64,000 nucleotides of DNA. Origin: Endomychus coccineus. Lineage: Eukaryota > Arthropoda > Insecta > Coleoptera > Endomychidae. A program made the position numbers and the translations under genes. The DNA lies in contig OY294067.1 of the NCBI GenBank assembly GCA_958510875.1, positions 263,536,180 to 263,600,179 of the forward strand, given 5' to 3'. Position 1 is the stretch's first letter; every line of letters begins with the position of its first letter. Positions 9,900-21,778 of the stretch are shown piece after piece. The notes beneath the pieces are model-generated. The model saw only the letters and a program-made list of their open reading frames with translations. It was not told the DNA's origin and searched no databases.

Positions 9900-12520
9900 A
9901 GAATTTTATTATCGTTATTTCTGATACCCTTGTACATATCTCTATTGATTCTAAAATGTTCAATTTCAATCCTATATAAATTTGAATATTTTACAAAGGG
10001 TGAAACGTATGTTGAGTCTGTTTTATTTATTTCAAATGAGCTGAAATGTTTATTGTATCAGTTTGTTATCCATATTGTAAAATAAAACAGTAGTTGATAT
10101 CACTTTCATTTCTAACTTCCGTTACGTCATTGTCAGACTATATTTGAATACAATTAAAATACATAACTTTAACTATGAATACACATCGGTACCAAAGGCT
10201 TACTGTTTTTGAAGTTATTCAATGAATTTATTCCACGAATAATCGTCCTGATTAGCTCCTATACAATTTTTTGGGTTTTGGGCCAAAACCCTTCGAAGAA
10301 AGCTATATTTACACCCCAATTCCAATGGAAGACATTAGAGTCATTAATAGAATATTTGATTCTTCACTCTGGATGGGATTGTTGTGAAATTCCCTAACCA
10401 CCTGAATTCAAACTCTCACAAAATTGATAGTGAAAATAATTGCTAGGTGATAATCAATCATCATGATGAAATAAAACACTTATCATTCGATTTTTATCAC
10501 CTATGTATATAACAATGACCTTACTAGTTCCAAAGTGCTCACTATGTTATGGCTAAAATAAAAAATATATCTAGTGCTATATGTCAAATCGTATGGCATG
10601 AATATTTTTTCATTTAATCGTCGTCATAAGCGGCTCGTATGGAAGGGATTGTGGACATGTTAATTAAAAACTTTTTGATTCAGAAAATTTCCCAATTTTA
10701 TCTGATGTCACAATCACTCACAATTTTCGGAAAATCGATTTGGAATTTTCACGTGTCAATGCACGTTTCCATTGAGCAATAAATTCTATCTATTTATGGA
10801 AGATATAGATACGAAAAATGAACAAACTATCAATTAAATGATAAGAATCATCTTTTCATGAAACAATCGAATTTTGTCAAATTGTAAATCTCTGAAAGGA
10901 AAAATAGGTATGGATAAAAATGCCCCTAATGAGCCACTCATGATTCCAATTGAAAAATCATCACGCCGTACAATTTGGCATTTTCCACAGAATAAATTTA
11001 GAGAATCACTCAAAAGGAAGCCAGTTTGGAAACATTTGAATCAAACCCCCTTCAAAGAACTCTAACTCTCTTAGAAAGCTTTTTTAGATAATCTGCAGTT
11101 TTCTTTTGGGAATAGAGTTTGTGAACATCGTGTATATTGACAATTGTCCTAAAAACCAGTGGGGACCCCAGCATGAGTTATTAGCTGTGTACATCGAGAA
11201 GTAATAATATGGCATAAATAATTTGGGGAGTAGAAGCTGTGACAAAACTAGTGTTTGGAATGAAAGATGTTGTCGAAGTTGTCATTTCCATAGGTGTATG
11301 CTGTTAGAAACTCATTATGAGGATGCCACTGTAATGAATCAATGTATTGTTAATAAAATGTGTTCAGAACTATAGAAGCCGTTACAATGAGCTTAGTGGA
11401 TTCTGCTATGACAATATTGAAGGCAGATACTTGATTTCAACACGCATCATGATTGATTCCAAAATCATAATTTGGTTAGATCTAATTATGACTTCACAAT
11501 TCTGCATATTCGTTCAATCTACGTCTTCGGAGCGGATACCGTAGTAATTGGTTCTCGTGTGATTATTAGTGTGTTACTGACAAAATTATAATTATGATCC
11601 ACAAGGAGCCTCAGGTGTATATAAATTACATTTATCTGGTTGTTTAGTGCGAAACATTCAAAGCAACCATGAATTAATTTTCAGCTGCCGTGAACAGGAT
11701 TTATAGGAAAGACATTATGCTTGATAACAGAACTACGGAAAACGTGTTTATTTCCATTAAGGGTAGTAAGCTAGATGGTTCCAGTCTTATATGGTAAAAG
11801 TTGGCAAGGGAAACTTGCAAATATTAGATACAATCATATACACATTGAAATAATGATTGTCACTATAAAAATATCAATAATAAATAAACGCAAAATTTTT
11901 CAGCATGCTGATTGCTTGTTAGCAAACAATACGTAGATTTAAAAGATTTTACTTTACTTGAAAATTTTATAGAACGTTCGATGAAATTGAAATCATTACA
12001 GTTCATATATTTCACTTCATCGTTTTCTCATAACACGGGCGTGAAGGAAAGTTGTTTTATCTCATTTATTTTTAATGAAAATAATGGCACTTCACCAACT
12101 CTGCCAGTCGGGAATTTCCTGGGCTACAAAAATTTAGCTCACTCGAAGTCGCCGGAGCGTTCCATGAAGAAATAAAAAAGTACACCTTGTTATAGAACTG
12201 TCTGTCATATTCAACCGAAGCTTGATTTTTCGAACTAAATTCGTTGAGAGAACCTTGAACTAACCAAGTAACATGTTAGGAAGTTGAGTGGCGTATACCA
12301 CCTAACTTATGTTTCCCAGAAAATGTAGATGAAATACACTATGAACAGAAACTCACCCTTATCCACTAAAAATCCCTTGTCAACTGAAAATAGACCACTA
12401 CTACTAGTTTACTCTGATGATAAATAATCTTCTTTAAGAGTATTTCAGTGGGTATGGGTGTGTGAGCTATGTTTAATAGTTTATCAGAATGCATATCAAT
12501 TTCTTGAATGAAGTATGTGG
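9900..12520. other. AT-rich stretch, no gene recognised
   Basis: Only short random frames occur. A small segment at about 10085-10140 matches 56905-56975 (a dispersed repeat linked to a hammerhead-like motif), with an internal deletion of about 20 nt relative to that copy. A short palindrome, gggttttgggccaaaaccc, lies near 10272. Confidence 0.5.
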
Positions 12521-13042
12521 TAAATATCAGATTCTTCGGGAATGTTCACTTTGCAGTACCTACGTAGATATCTTTTCAAAAATAATTTCAGCGAAGAAAA
12601 ATCCAAATTCAGTAGGGAACTAGTTTACGTGAAAAATGGGGAAAAAATAATTTGAGTATGGGAGAAGGGAAAACAATAGTTTCCCATCACACGGAAATAT
12701 GCTCAACTAACTATAGATAATGGTGACATGGGTGAACTAAGAAGATGAGATAAAGATTACCATCCATACAAAATGGCGTTGTCTAAGATTTTGCAAGAGA
12801 AACAACGTTTGCAGAAACCATATGGAATAATTGATGAAAACCCTGAAATAGTTATTTTGACCTCAGATGAAGCCCACTTCACTTACAACTAAACTGGTGA
12901 GTTGAAGGGTGACTGGAATTTGATCACATTGTTGCAAATGTTACAACTCGCAGTGAAATCGCTATTAGTCTCATGGAAGCAAGAGTAGCTTCCTCATTGT
13001 CCTCCCAATTTTGCCTTTGAAGGCATTTGTACAATTTCTTAA
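12521..13042 (+). pseudogene. IS630/mariner-type transposase fossil, first copy of a ~520-bp tandem pair
   Basis: The plus strand retains YHPYKMALSKILQEKQRLQK followed by PEIVILTSDEAHFTYN. This matches the region around the first catalytic Asp in a common insect transposase family (HPYK..LTQEL ... FSDEAHF). Everything else is frame-shifted. The whole segment repeats after about 520 bp. Confidence 0.65.
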
Positions 13043-13564
13043 AATATCGGATTCTTCAGAAATGTTTCCTTTGCAATACTCACATAGATTTCTTTTCAAA
13101 AATAATTTGAGAGAAGAAAAAATTTAAATTTTAAAGGAAACTAGTTTTCCTGAAGAATAGTGAAAGACTAATTTGATTATGGGAAAAGGGAAACCAATAG
13201 TTTGCCATCACACTGGAATATGCTAAATTAACTGTAAAAAATGGCAACACGGGTGAACCAAGAAAATAAGATAAAGAATACCATCTATACAAAATGTCGA
13301 TTGTCCAAGATTTTTCAAGAAAAGCAACGTTTGCAGAAACCATTCTGGGGATAATTGATGGAAACCCTGGAATCGTTATTTTAATCTCAGACGATGCTCA
13401 CTCCACTTGCACCTCAACGCGTGTATTAAAAGGGTGACCAAATGACCTCTTCAAAAAAATAGGAACAATTTGATCACACTATTGCGCTATCAGTCTCACG
13501 CAGAGTAGCTTAAGCATTGTCCTCCCAATTTTTTTTTGAGACATTTGTATAACTTTTGAAAATA
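13043..13564 (+). pseudogene. IS630/mariner-type transposase fossil, second copy of a ~520-bp tandem pair
   Basis: This is a diverged direct copy of 12521-13042. Equivalent positions include aatatcggattcttc at 13043 and the decayed catalytic segment PGIVILISDDAHS near 13370. Both copies end in a similar cctcccaatttt ... catttgta segment. It is a tandem duplication of dead transposon DNA. Confidence 0.6.
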
Positions 13565-15070
13565 TGAAAGACAGGAAAAATTCAGAATTAAATATAGTAC
13601 ATAGAAAAAGGAGGTAAGATATAGGACATGTATATTAATAGTACTCTGGTCACTAGTTGATCTTCGTTTATGCTTCCGGGTACCAGAGAACTCACTTCCA
13701 TCTAGTCTACTTCCAACGGGTTTCAGTCTGGGCTGTATTGGGTAAAAACGCGAGAACTGTTTCCAGCGAAAGGCCTCCTGGAAGAGTGGATTTAGTACTT
13801 TATATGTCAATGATCCGTGAATTCGCGAGGTGACGTTGAAAAGCCAGCACGTCCTTTAGACCTTTCCCCTTGTAATTTTCACTCAAAAAGGTATCTCAAG
13901 GAAAGTGTCCCTCAAAAATAGCCGAAATTTTAATCAATTATAAAATATCATTGAGAGTGAAATGCGTGAGATTCATTGCAACGACTTCAGCTGTACTGAG
14001 AAAACGGACATCATTTGTGTCGCCACCTGAAGGATTTTTCTCTTTATCTTACTCATTGTGAATTTCCTGGTCACCTGGGAAAATATCTCGAAAATTCATT
14101 GAGTTATCCTTTCATAAGACCATCAGAATTAATTGTCAGACCCAGTACTCTCAGAACAGATGTCCAAGTGTTAGTTTCACGTGAAGTATCTGTTTCGAGG
14201 ACTCTACCGCACGATCCCCATGGGCGAGGGATTGGAATCACGCCCAATCAGCGCGATAGGATGAATCCTATCTGCCAGTATGTCCGGGGAGGAATCCCCC
14301 GATCCTCACTGGCTATGCTTGGTCAGTGCTCGAGCTGAATCGCAGGTCACCCGTCGAATGTGAAGAATTGTAACAATATTACTCTCCAACACCAGCTAGC
14401 CAGCATGCGGCCTTTTAACCACTGCCCGACCGAGACCAACGCCTTAATTGGAGAGGAGACGGTCTTTTGAACCATCTGGGCCCCTCTCCCCCTTCCTACT
14501 CTTGTTCAGTGTTAAACAGCTTTTGTTCGACGAATAGCCGTCGGCCTCATCTCATCGGCCTACCACATATCATTGCCCTGGCCGCGAATACATTACCCAG
14601 AGACCTGGGATAGGAAGCACAGACACCGGTTTTTAGGAGTAAAGCCATGTGGTGCAGCATTTATCCACCCATAGGCAGCTATTTATTCGCCCCCGGCGGG
14701 ATTACTTTAGGGGGACCCACTACGGCAGCTGCTTGCTAGCCTATATTATTGTCCCTTCTGGGCTATAGCCAACTTCACCTCTTCCTATTACCTGTTGTAC
14801 CAGGAAAGTTTGACGTTCCGTTAAAATAACCTACCGCATTATGTCTACCAAGCCCGTGAATCCATTTCGGCCAGAGTTCTGGGATAAGAAGGCACAATAT
14901 CACGGTTTTAGTGGTGAATTGTATGTGGTGCACAGTTCACCGGATCTTTTGCAGTAACAACTATTAGTTTCGCCCCGAGGGCTTACTTATCTCGAGACCC
15001 GCGCAAAGAACGTTGCTTGCTGAAGCTTTCCTCGGAGCCATCCGGACCATGTAGTTTTCTCTCGGAACAC
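13565..15070. repeat. GC-rich repeat-like island with two diverged internal copies (unclassified transposon UTR?)
   Basis: Bases from about 14150 to 15070 are strikingly GC-richer than both flanks. Two related units begin near 14590 (acctgggataggaagcac, then catgtggtgcag) and near 14860 (ttctgggataagaaggcac, then gtatgtggtgcac). They repeat with about 70% apparent similarity at an offset of about 290 bp. The longest frame (14015-14338) shows no known domain. The best guess is the untranslated region of a LINE or another transposon. No coding domain was found. Confidence 0.4.
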
Positions 15071-17739
15071 TAGAAATACCTGAAACAAATCTATCACGCA
15101 GATCATGCAGTTGGTTAATTAGAATATTGGTAGACGGAGTAGTACTGAAACCTAGCCATGACGCTCATGGAAGAATCGAACATTATCCCATTACCATTTC
15201 GAAGAAGTTATCATTTTGTCAGATGAGAGAAGGTTCGTTTAGTTCATACATAATTGAAAATGTAATTGGTTTGTCAGTTACTTTCTGACATTTTCGTTTT
15301 GAACAAATAAAAACACAATTACTTTGTTGAATACCACCGCGTTGATTAAACTGTTGATTTCAATTTCAAACTATTCATTTCCAAGAAATACAATTTTTTT
15401 CAACTTTGCTCATACCGAATCGTTTCATATTTCTTTTATGAAGCAATCTGCCTTTCCGATAACTTGCTGTTATAAAATTTAAAATAAAATTATACAAAAT
15501 CTAACACAGAAAACAAAGCTTCCATTATTCGCTAAGATATGCCGTCGAATGACACGTCAATTATTTATGTGATATTACCCACGATCATATCAGATACTAC
15601 GAGATTAATGGTATTACTACACTGTCATAATTAATTTATTACTCCAATTTGGAATTAATTTCAATTTCGCATTCAGATTAAACCAAGAACGTGCATGTAG
15701 CAAGAGCCGTGAACATTACAAAACACCAGACGAGAAATGTAGCAAGCTTAGCTTGAGAAATGGGCGACACCTTTCACATATTATTTTATTTAGTAGATAG
15801 GTATTGTTGAATTTCTTGCAAGTTACAAATCATAATTGATATGGATTTCTCTTGTACAGTTTCAAAGTTTACTAAGTATCAATTCAATGTGATTAAAACA
15901 AAAATTTCTAATTTGATAACATCATAATAATCATTTAAGTATGATTTTTTGTTACGTTCAAATTTTTAGTACTATTGATAATTCATTTGACAAATGTTAC
16001 CTGAGTGTTCATATACAAAATTTGAGGAACATATTAAAGCAATTAATTTGTTCATCTCTTGATTTATTCAGGATGAATATTGGAATGTGAAACACAATAT
16101 TTCACTTCAATAACAATATATTAATAATTGTTCCACCACATAGAGCATTCCAAACTCAGAACACTCTACGTGTACATCTAACAAGAGAAAGGTCACATTT
16201 TCGTATACACCTAGAAACAATTTTTCCCCAAAATTTGAGTACTATTATGCAAATTTAAATGAATTATCGTTCTCATTCTTCAGTGAACACTCTTATATGT
16301 ACAAAAAGTTGCAATCGAATCTTTACAATCGATTCCAGCTCACTTGATATACCTGGTAAGTATTTTTCACTATAATAGCATTATCGAAGTTTCAAAGTGT
16401 GTACTATTCTCGTTGATCTTGCACTTAGTCGTCAGGGCATACTTGCAGCTACATTGGAACCAGACGATTCACAAGAAAAATTTTCAATATTTTATATTTG
16501 ACTAACAGCTACATGCCAGTAAAATGCATTCTAGCAATAATTCCATGTAGATCAATCAATAATTAAAGTTTGAAAATACACCAATAAAATAATGATCATT
16601 CACATGAGCAAACAATCAAATCAATGAATATATTCAGATTTTCCGAGAAATACATACTTTTCATAGCAAATACGTTTCGGGGATTTCCACCTGTAATATT
16701 TCATGAGAATGAAAAAGTAAATTGTAAAACTTTAATATACACATGAATAATCTGAACATAAAAGCTTTCAAATGGAAATGAAATTGCAATTTGCAAACAA
16801 CGGTTCACGCTCATACAAAAAATCTCGAAGTAGAGAGGTGTAAAATGTATTCAATGTTTCGAACAACATGCTGGAACTACTGAAATGTCATGCATTCATA
16901 TAACGTCGCTTCCAAGGTTAGCAAAACGGAGCTCCGGTATGTTTTTTTGATAGTCTGGGAGGCAATTCAATTCATTGAAATTAAAGAATATTTGATACAA
17001 ATAGTTTCCGAATCACATCAGTCAATTGTACAGGAATGATTTGAATCATTGATGATATTTCGGCCTCGTCAATGAATCTCAATGAATTTTGTAGGATTAA
17101 AATCGAGTTGTATGCTGTTTCTTGATGCTGTTGTAGAAACTGAAGTTACAGGATCAGAAAATGATGATGCTGCTGTAATGTATTGAGTATATAATATAAT
17201 TGAGAAATAATTTTGGAAAAATTATAAATCTGTTGCAACTGCTAGATAAGAAATTTTAGTATATGAAAATCATATTGCAATTATGGAATAATTTTTTAAA
17301 ATTTTATCCTTGAAAGTAAATAGTTTTTTTCTTAACTCAAATCCTTAATATAACAGAGTGCAAACTACGAAGATTGATGATACGTAGAAGTGAAAACAAT
17401 ATTCGGAAAATTGGGCCATATTCTTCAAATAAATAAATGTTTATGTTGAGTTAAAGAAGTACAAAAAAATAACCTAAAAATATCAATTGCATTACACGAA
17501 ATAAATCATCTAGAATTTCAGAAGTAAACGAATTATCTAATGACGAAATTATCATAGAGTTGAATATGAAATGCTTATAGAAGTAGAAAGAAATTTAAGT
17601 GAAAAATGGATTATACGATATTGACTGCTTGCCAGACACTCCATGATTCATTGAAATGGAAGATTCCATATTGAAATATACAAAACACGCTCTCAAGTAA
17701 CCACCAGTGTACAAGAAAGATACAACTCCACGGTCAGAG
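15071..17739. other. AT-rich stretch with no recognisable gene
   Basis: I see no open frames of note, RNA genes or terminal repeats. Confidence 0.55.
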
Positions 17740-19480
17740 ATTAAATGCAAGAGGCTCTAAACCTGGTAATAACATGGACGGATCCAGAGGGACTGAATAT
17801 CAGTCTCCACAAAGCCACCATAGTAGTATTCACTCGTAAACGCAAATTAGAGGACTTGGGACCTCTAAAGATTCGAGGAGAAACTGTACATATAAAAGGG
17901 GTAGTTAAATATCTCGAGGTGACACTAGACTCGAAACATCTGGGAAAAGTGATTGAAAAGCGGGGACCTCATTATCTGTGGCCTGTGGGGAAAACTGATG
18001 GCTACGACTGAACATGCCTTACTGGTTGTACAACATGGTGGCGCAATAATATACGCCTCTTTGGTATGGTGGCCTGAAACATAACATAGAGGGACCACGA
18101 CAAGACTAATCTAGGTCCAGGAACTTGCATGTCTTGGGATCACAGAGGCCATGGAATCAAAGCCCACTGCAACAATGGAGACACTACTGAGATTATCTCC
18201 CCTCCAATTGGTAATCTAAGGAGAGGCAAGGGTTGGTGCCTTCAGAATACAAAATACACTGGAGAATGTTCACATTGGGCCAGGACACATGAGAGTAAAG
18301 ATCAGGGACGAGTTAGGCATGAGAACACATCATATTCCAAAGCGATACTCTTTTAACAACACATTCAGGGTAACAATACCAGAAAGGACTGAATGAGAAC
18401 ATACAAACCTGGGCGACATTCTACAGGGAAAGATCTGGTATACAGACAAGTCTAAGACTGAAAAAGGTGCAGGTGCTGGAGTATACTCAAGAAACCCAAA
18501 GACTGGCTTCAGCTATTCATTGGATAAACACATCTCTGTCTTCCAAGCAGAGGTATATAGAATCCTCCAGTATGTGAAGGGAAGCAATCGGATAACCATC
18601 GAAGATGAGCAGATCCACATATTGACAGTCAGACTTACGGCAATGAGAAGTCAGGAAGCGACATTTTGTCTGTTATGGACATGGAAAAAGGAACTTAAAA
18701 TACTGGTAGACCGAAACCGCGTTAGGCTGATCTAGATGCCTGGACATCGGGGAATGACAGGCAATGAAAAGATCGACGAACGTGCAAGAAAATGGTCGGA
18801 GAAAGCTCCAGATCCAGAACTAACCACGGGGTACCAAAGCGTACAGCACGAAGGTCTGTAGAAGACTGCATCATGAAAAACCACAAAGAATACTCGGAAG
18901 AAATCCCAGGAAACGAATATGGGAAGAAATGCACTGAATAGGAAAAAATAAAAGTCCTAAGAGGACTCATGACTGACCATGCGCCAATAGAAGGGCACCC
19001 AAACAAAATGGGACTGTACAATGGTGACCTGACATGCGAGCTTTGCGGTAAGGATACAGAAACAGTGACACCCATACTGGGTAGATGCGAGGAACTGGAT
19101 AGCAAAAGACAGTCAATTTTTGGAAAGCCTAACGGCAAACCATAATTGTACAGTTCTCACCCAGTAAAGGACATCTACAAGCTCGTACAAGGTACAAAAA
19201 TACTCAAGTGAATACCGTAAAGACACAAAACAAAGGTGAGATACAATAAGCCAGCAGGCCTAAGTGTTACCGGAGGCAATAGCCAAACAAGCCTACAAAG
19301 GGGGTGAAGTTTTATGTGAGTATGCCTGGAATAGTGACTCTCCAGAAAACCATGAGACCCAAAGGCTCATAACCTCCCCATAAAGGATTTTCTTCACCTC
19401 CGCAAAAAAAAGGCAAAGATGAAGGGTTTGGGTTTCAGTGTGATCGAACTCCAAATTGAAATAAAACATAAGCAATTTGA
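17740..19480 (+). pseudogene. LINE remnant: end of RT, RNase H domain and C-terminal region (R1/LOA/I-like)
   Basis: This is a degenerate 3' half of a non-LTR retrotransposon. From 17745 it reads MQEALNLVITW, GLNISLHKATIVVFTRKRK and IKGVVKYLEVTLDS, which is the post-catalytic RT region. After a decayed stretch, an RNase H domain appears at about 18425-18590 (KIWYTDKSKTEKGAGAGVYS then FQAEVYRIL, carrying the Asp and Glu of the family). The segment MPGHRGMTGNEKIDERARKW follows at 18735. Near 19030 a cysteine segment, LTCELCGKDTETVTPILGRC, resembles the C-terminal zinc-knuckle region of such elements. Many stops are present. RNase H points to the I/LOA/R1 group rather than Jockey or CR1. Confidence 0.8.
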
Positions 19481-20054
19481 CCAAAAGAAAGGTATTTTGG
19501 CTTTGTACTGGCCCATATGCAAATATTCAGGGGGTTATGCTACGTTTAAAAATAGGGAGAAAACTTTATATAAATATAGGTTGAAGACAGGATTCTGAGG
19601 GGGCTCCTTAAAGGGTCGATCTAGAAGATGGTTTTTGATAAATATTATTGAAACGGTCTGAGATAGAGTGATGAAATTCTGTACACTCAATTAGATTCTC
19701 ATGCTGAATTGGAACATTTTTCCGGGTTACAGTATTTTTTGTACCAATTTTTTTGGTAGCAACGACTTTCGCAATTTCACTATAGAAAAAAAATAGGTTT
19801 TCTAAGTACGTAAACTGTTTCTGTTTGATTCCGATGAATGCATAGAGTAAACTTGATTGATGTGCCAAAATTATCGAATTCACCTCGAACTGTTCCGATA
19901 ATATGGATGAAACCATCTTCAAAGGCGACCATTTCAAAGAACCTAGCTCCCTCAGTATCCATTTGTCGACCTACATCCACCAGGAATTTTCCTTTTTTTG
20001 TCCTAGAATCACACCATGAATTATTTCGGTAAATCATGTATAATAGAGATTAAT

Positions 20055-20580
20055 TTATTGTTTGGTTACGATTTAGGGCATTCGACGGGAGCGACTCGCT
20101 CTAATATATCAGATTCTGGAGATTCAGTTTTCGACCACTTTTTCAAGAATTGGGTAACTGATGTCGCCAATAATTCGCACAATGTTAGTCTCCAAATAGA
20201 TCAACATCGCGGGTTCATCTGCTTACATCGAAAACACAGGAGATAATACCAAGTCGTCAGCCAAAGGATCACTTTTCTCCCGATAAATCCATTGTTCCAC
20301 GCGATGCATGGCAGTTCACATCTCCTCCACATTCATGTTACCCAATTGGGACACAAACTAGTGTCTCATGATTCCCCCAGCTCATAGAACACACCAAACC
20401 TTGTTGTAATGTCTTTTGTACAATCGCTTGTGAATTATCTTTCTCCAAATGGGATTATTTGGCTTGCTGACATGGCCCATCGAGCCAAAAAAGAGCATCA
20501 TCTCTGAACAAAATTATGCGTTGTAACAATGGGTCAACTTGAATTTGTTTTACTGCCCATTCGCCAAACGATGATTGGTC
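20055..20580 (-). pseudogene. IS630/mariner-type transposase fossil
   Basis: On the minus strand, from 20560 down, the frames give QVDPLLQRIILFRDDALFWL, aligning with the common insect motif around FSDEAHFHL (first catalytic Asp retained as DD). QAIVQKTLQQG and an AGGI segment follow. The C-terminal end is RIIGDISYPILEKVVEN then RASRSRMP near 20090, a typical ending for this family. Stops and frameshifts are frequent, and the PPRSPDL segment is lost. The flanking 19490-20050 may be degraded 3' sequence of the same element, but I cannot show it. Confidence 0.65.
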
Positions 20581-21778
20581 GGCTTCTTTTCTTATACGAG
20601 TTGAATGTTATAAAGTAGTAAAACAAGACCTCCAAGTAAAATTGGTCAAGCAAACGGTCAGAGATGCAGAGGGGGCGATGGTGCGGTAGCCGGGTAATTT
20701 CTTGGGGGGAATCTGACGAGCTCTCCACCGGTGCATCACTCGTCCAGAAAAGCAAAGGGTGTAGTTGAATTGATCGATATGATAATATGTGACACTGGCA
20801 GTCACCCTTAGAGCAGAGGATGGAGGGTGGCATAAATCAGGGGATACGGTTCTGACTGAAATGCGATTAGTACTGTGCGATACACTATTTTGAGTACACT
20901 TAAGTTATTATCCATTATACTCGAAATTATCTACTAAGGGTGTACTAAACTTTCATTATCAACTTCTAAATACTTAGTCATAATATATCGAACGTAGTAC
21001 CAGGAAATTATTGTGAAAAGAGACATCAAATTGAAAAATATTTTGGTAATATAAAATTTGTCACAGATATTCTCGCCATGTCTCAGACAGATATGTCAGG
21101 AAACTGACAATTCGTCATATAATTTGTTATAATAGAAATTCCAGAAACTAAAATAAATGTTACCAGGTTAGGACATTTGTGTTACTATGAAGTGCTCCTC
21201 CTACTCAAAGGCATAAAGTTAAAGTTGAAGTTGAAAATTGTTGATTATATTCAACGACATACCAATTAATTTTCAATCACGTTTCAACAGAAGAAATATG
21301 AAGATATGTCCGAAATATATTATTCGTAATTGTAATTCATTGAAATGGAAATGGAAGACATTTTATTATTAGAAAATATTACTGCGAATAATTCAATATG
21401 GGAACTATGAGATGTCAGACAGCTCTATGATTAATTTTGTAATTCATGAAAAAATAAGTTACATGATTACAAAATCTGTGAGTATGAAATTTTACAATAA
21501 GAAAAAGTGGAGATATGCCAGGGAAGTGTTTCTTTACTGAATAGATGTAAAGAAGAATCGTATGATCAAATTAATAAAGAACTGGTCTTTGAAAGTGTTC
21601 CATCTTTGAGAAAGGCGAGAAACATCAAAAGGATTTGATTCAAATGATAATTTCTCGGAGCATTGACTTCCATTCCAACAAACAGAAGTTTTCAGGTGCC
21701 TTTGAATCTATTTTGCAATTTATATAATTAAAAAAGTGTAAACTCAGTAGGTATTATTGACACAGTACATGTTCGAAA
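20581..21778. other. no recognisable gene
   Basis: A GC-richer patch at 20640-20830 has overlapping minus-strand frames without recognisable motifs. The remainder is AT-rich and ends at the satellite boundary. Confidence 0.45.

Noticed and set aside
14015..14338. 107-codon open frame as a gene
   Set aside because: It has no known motif, lies in a repeat-like GC-rich island and crosses into duplicated noncoding sequence.
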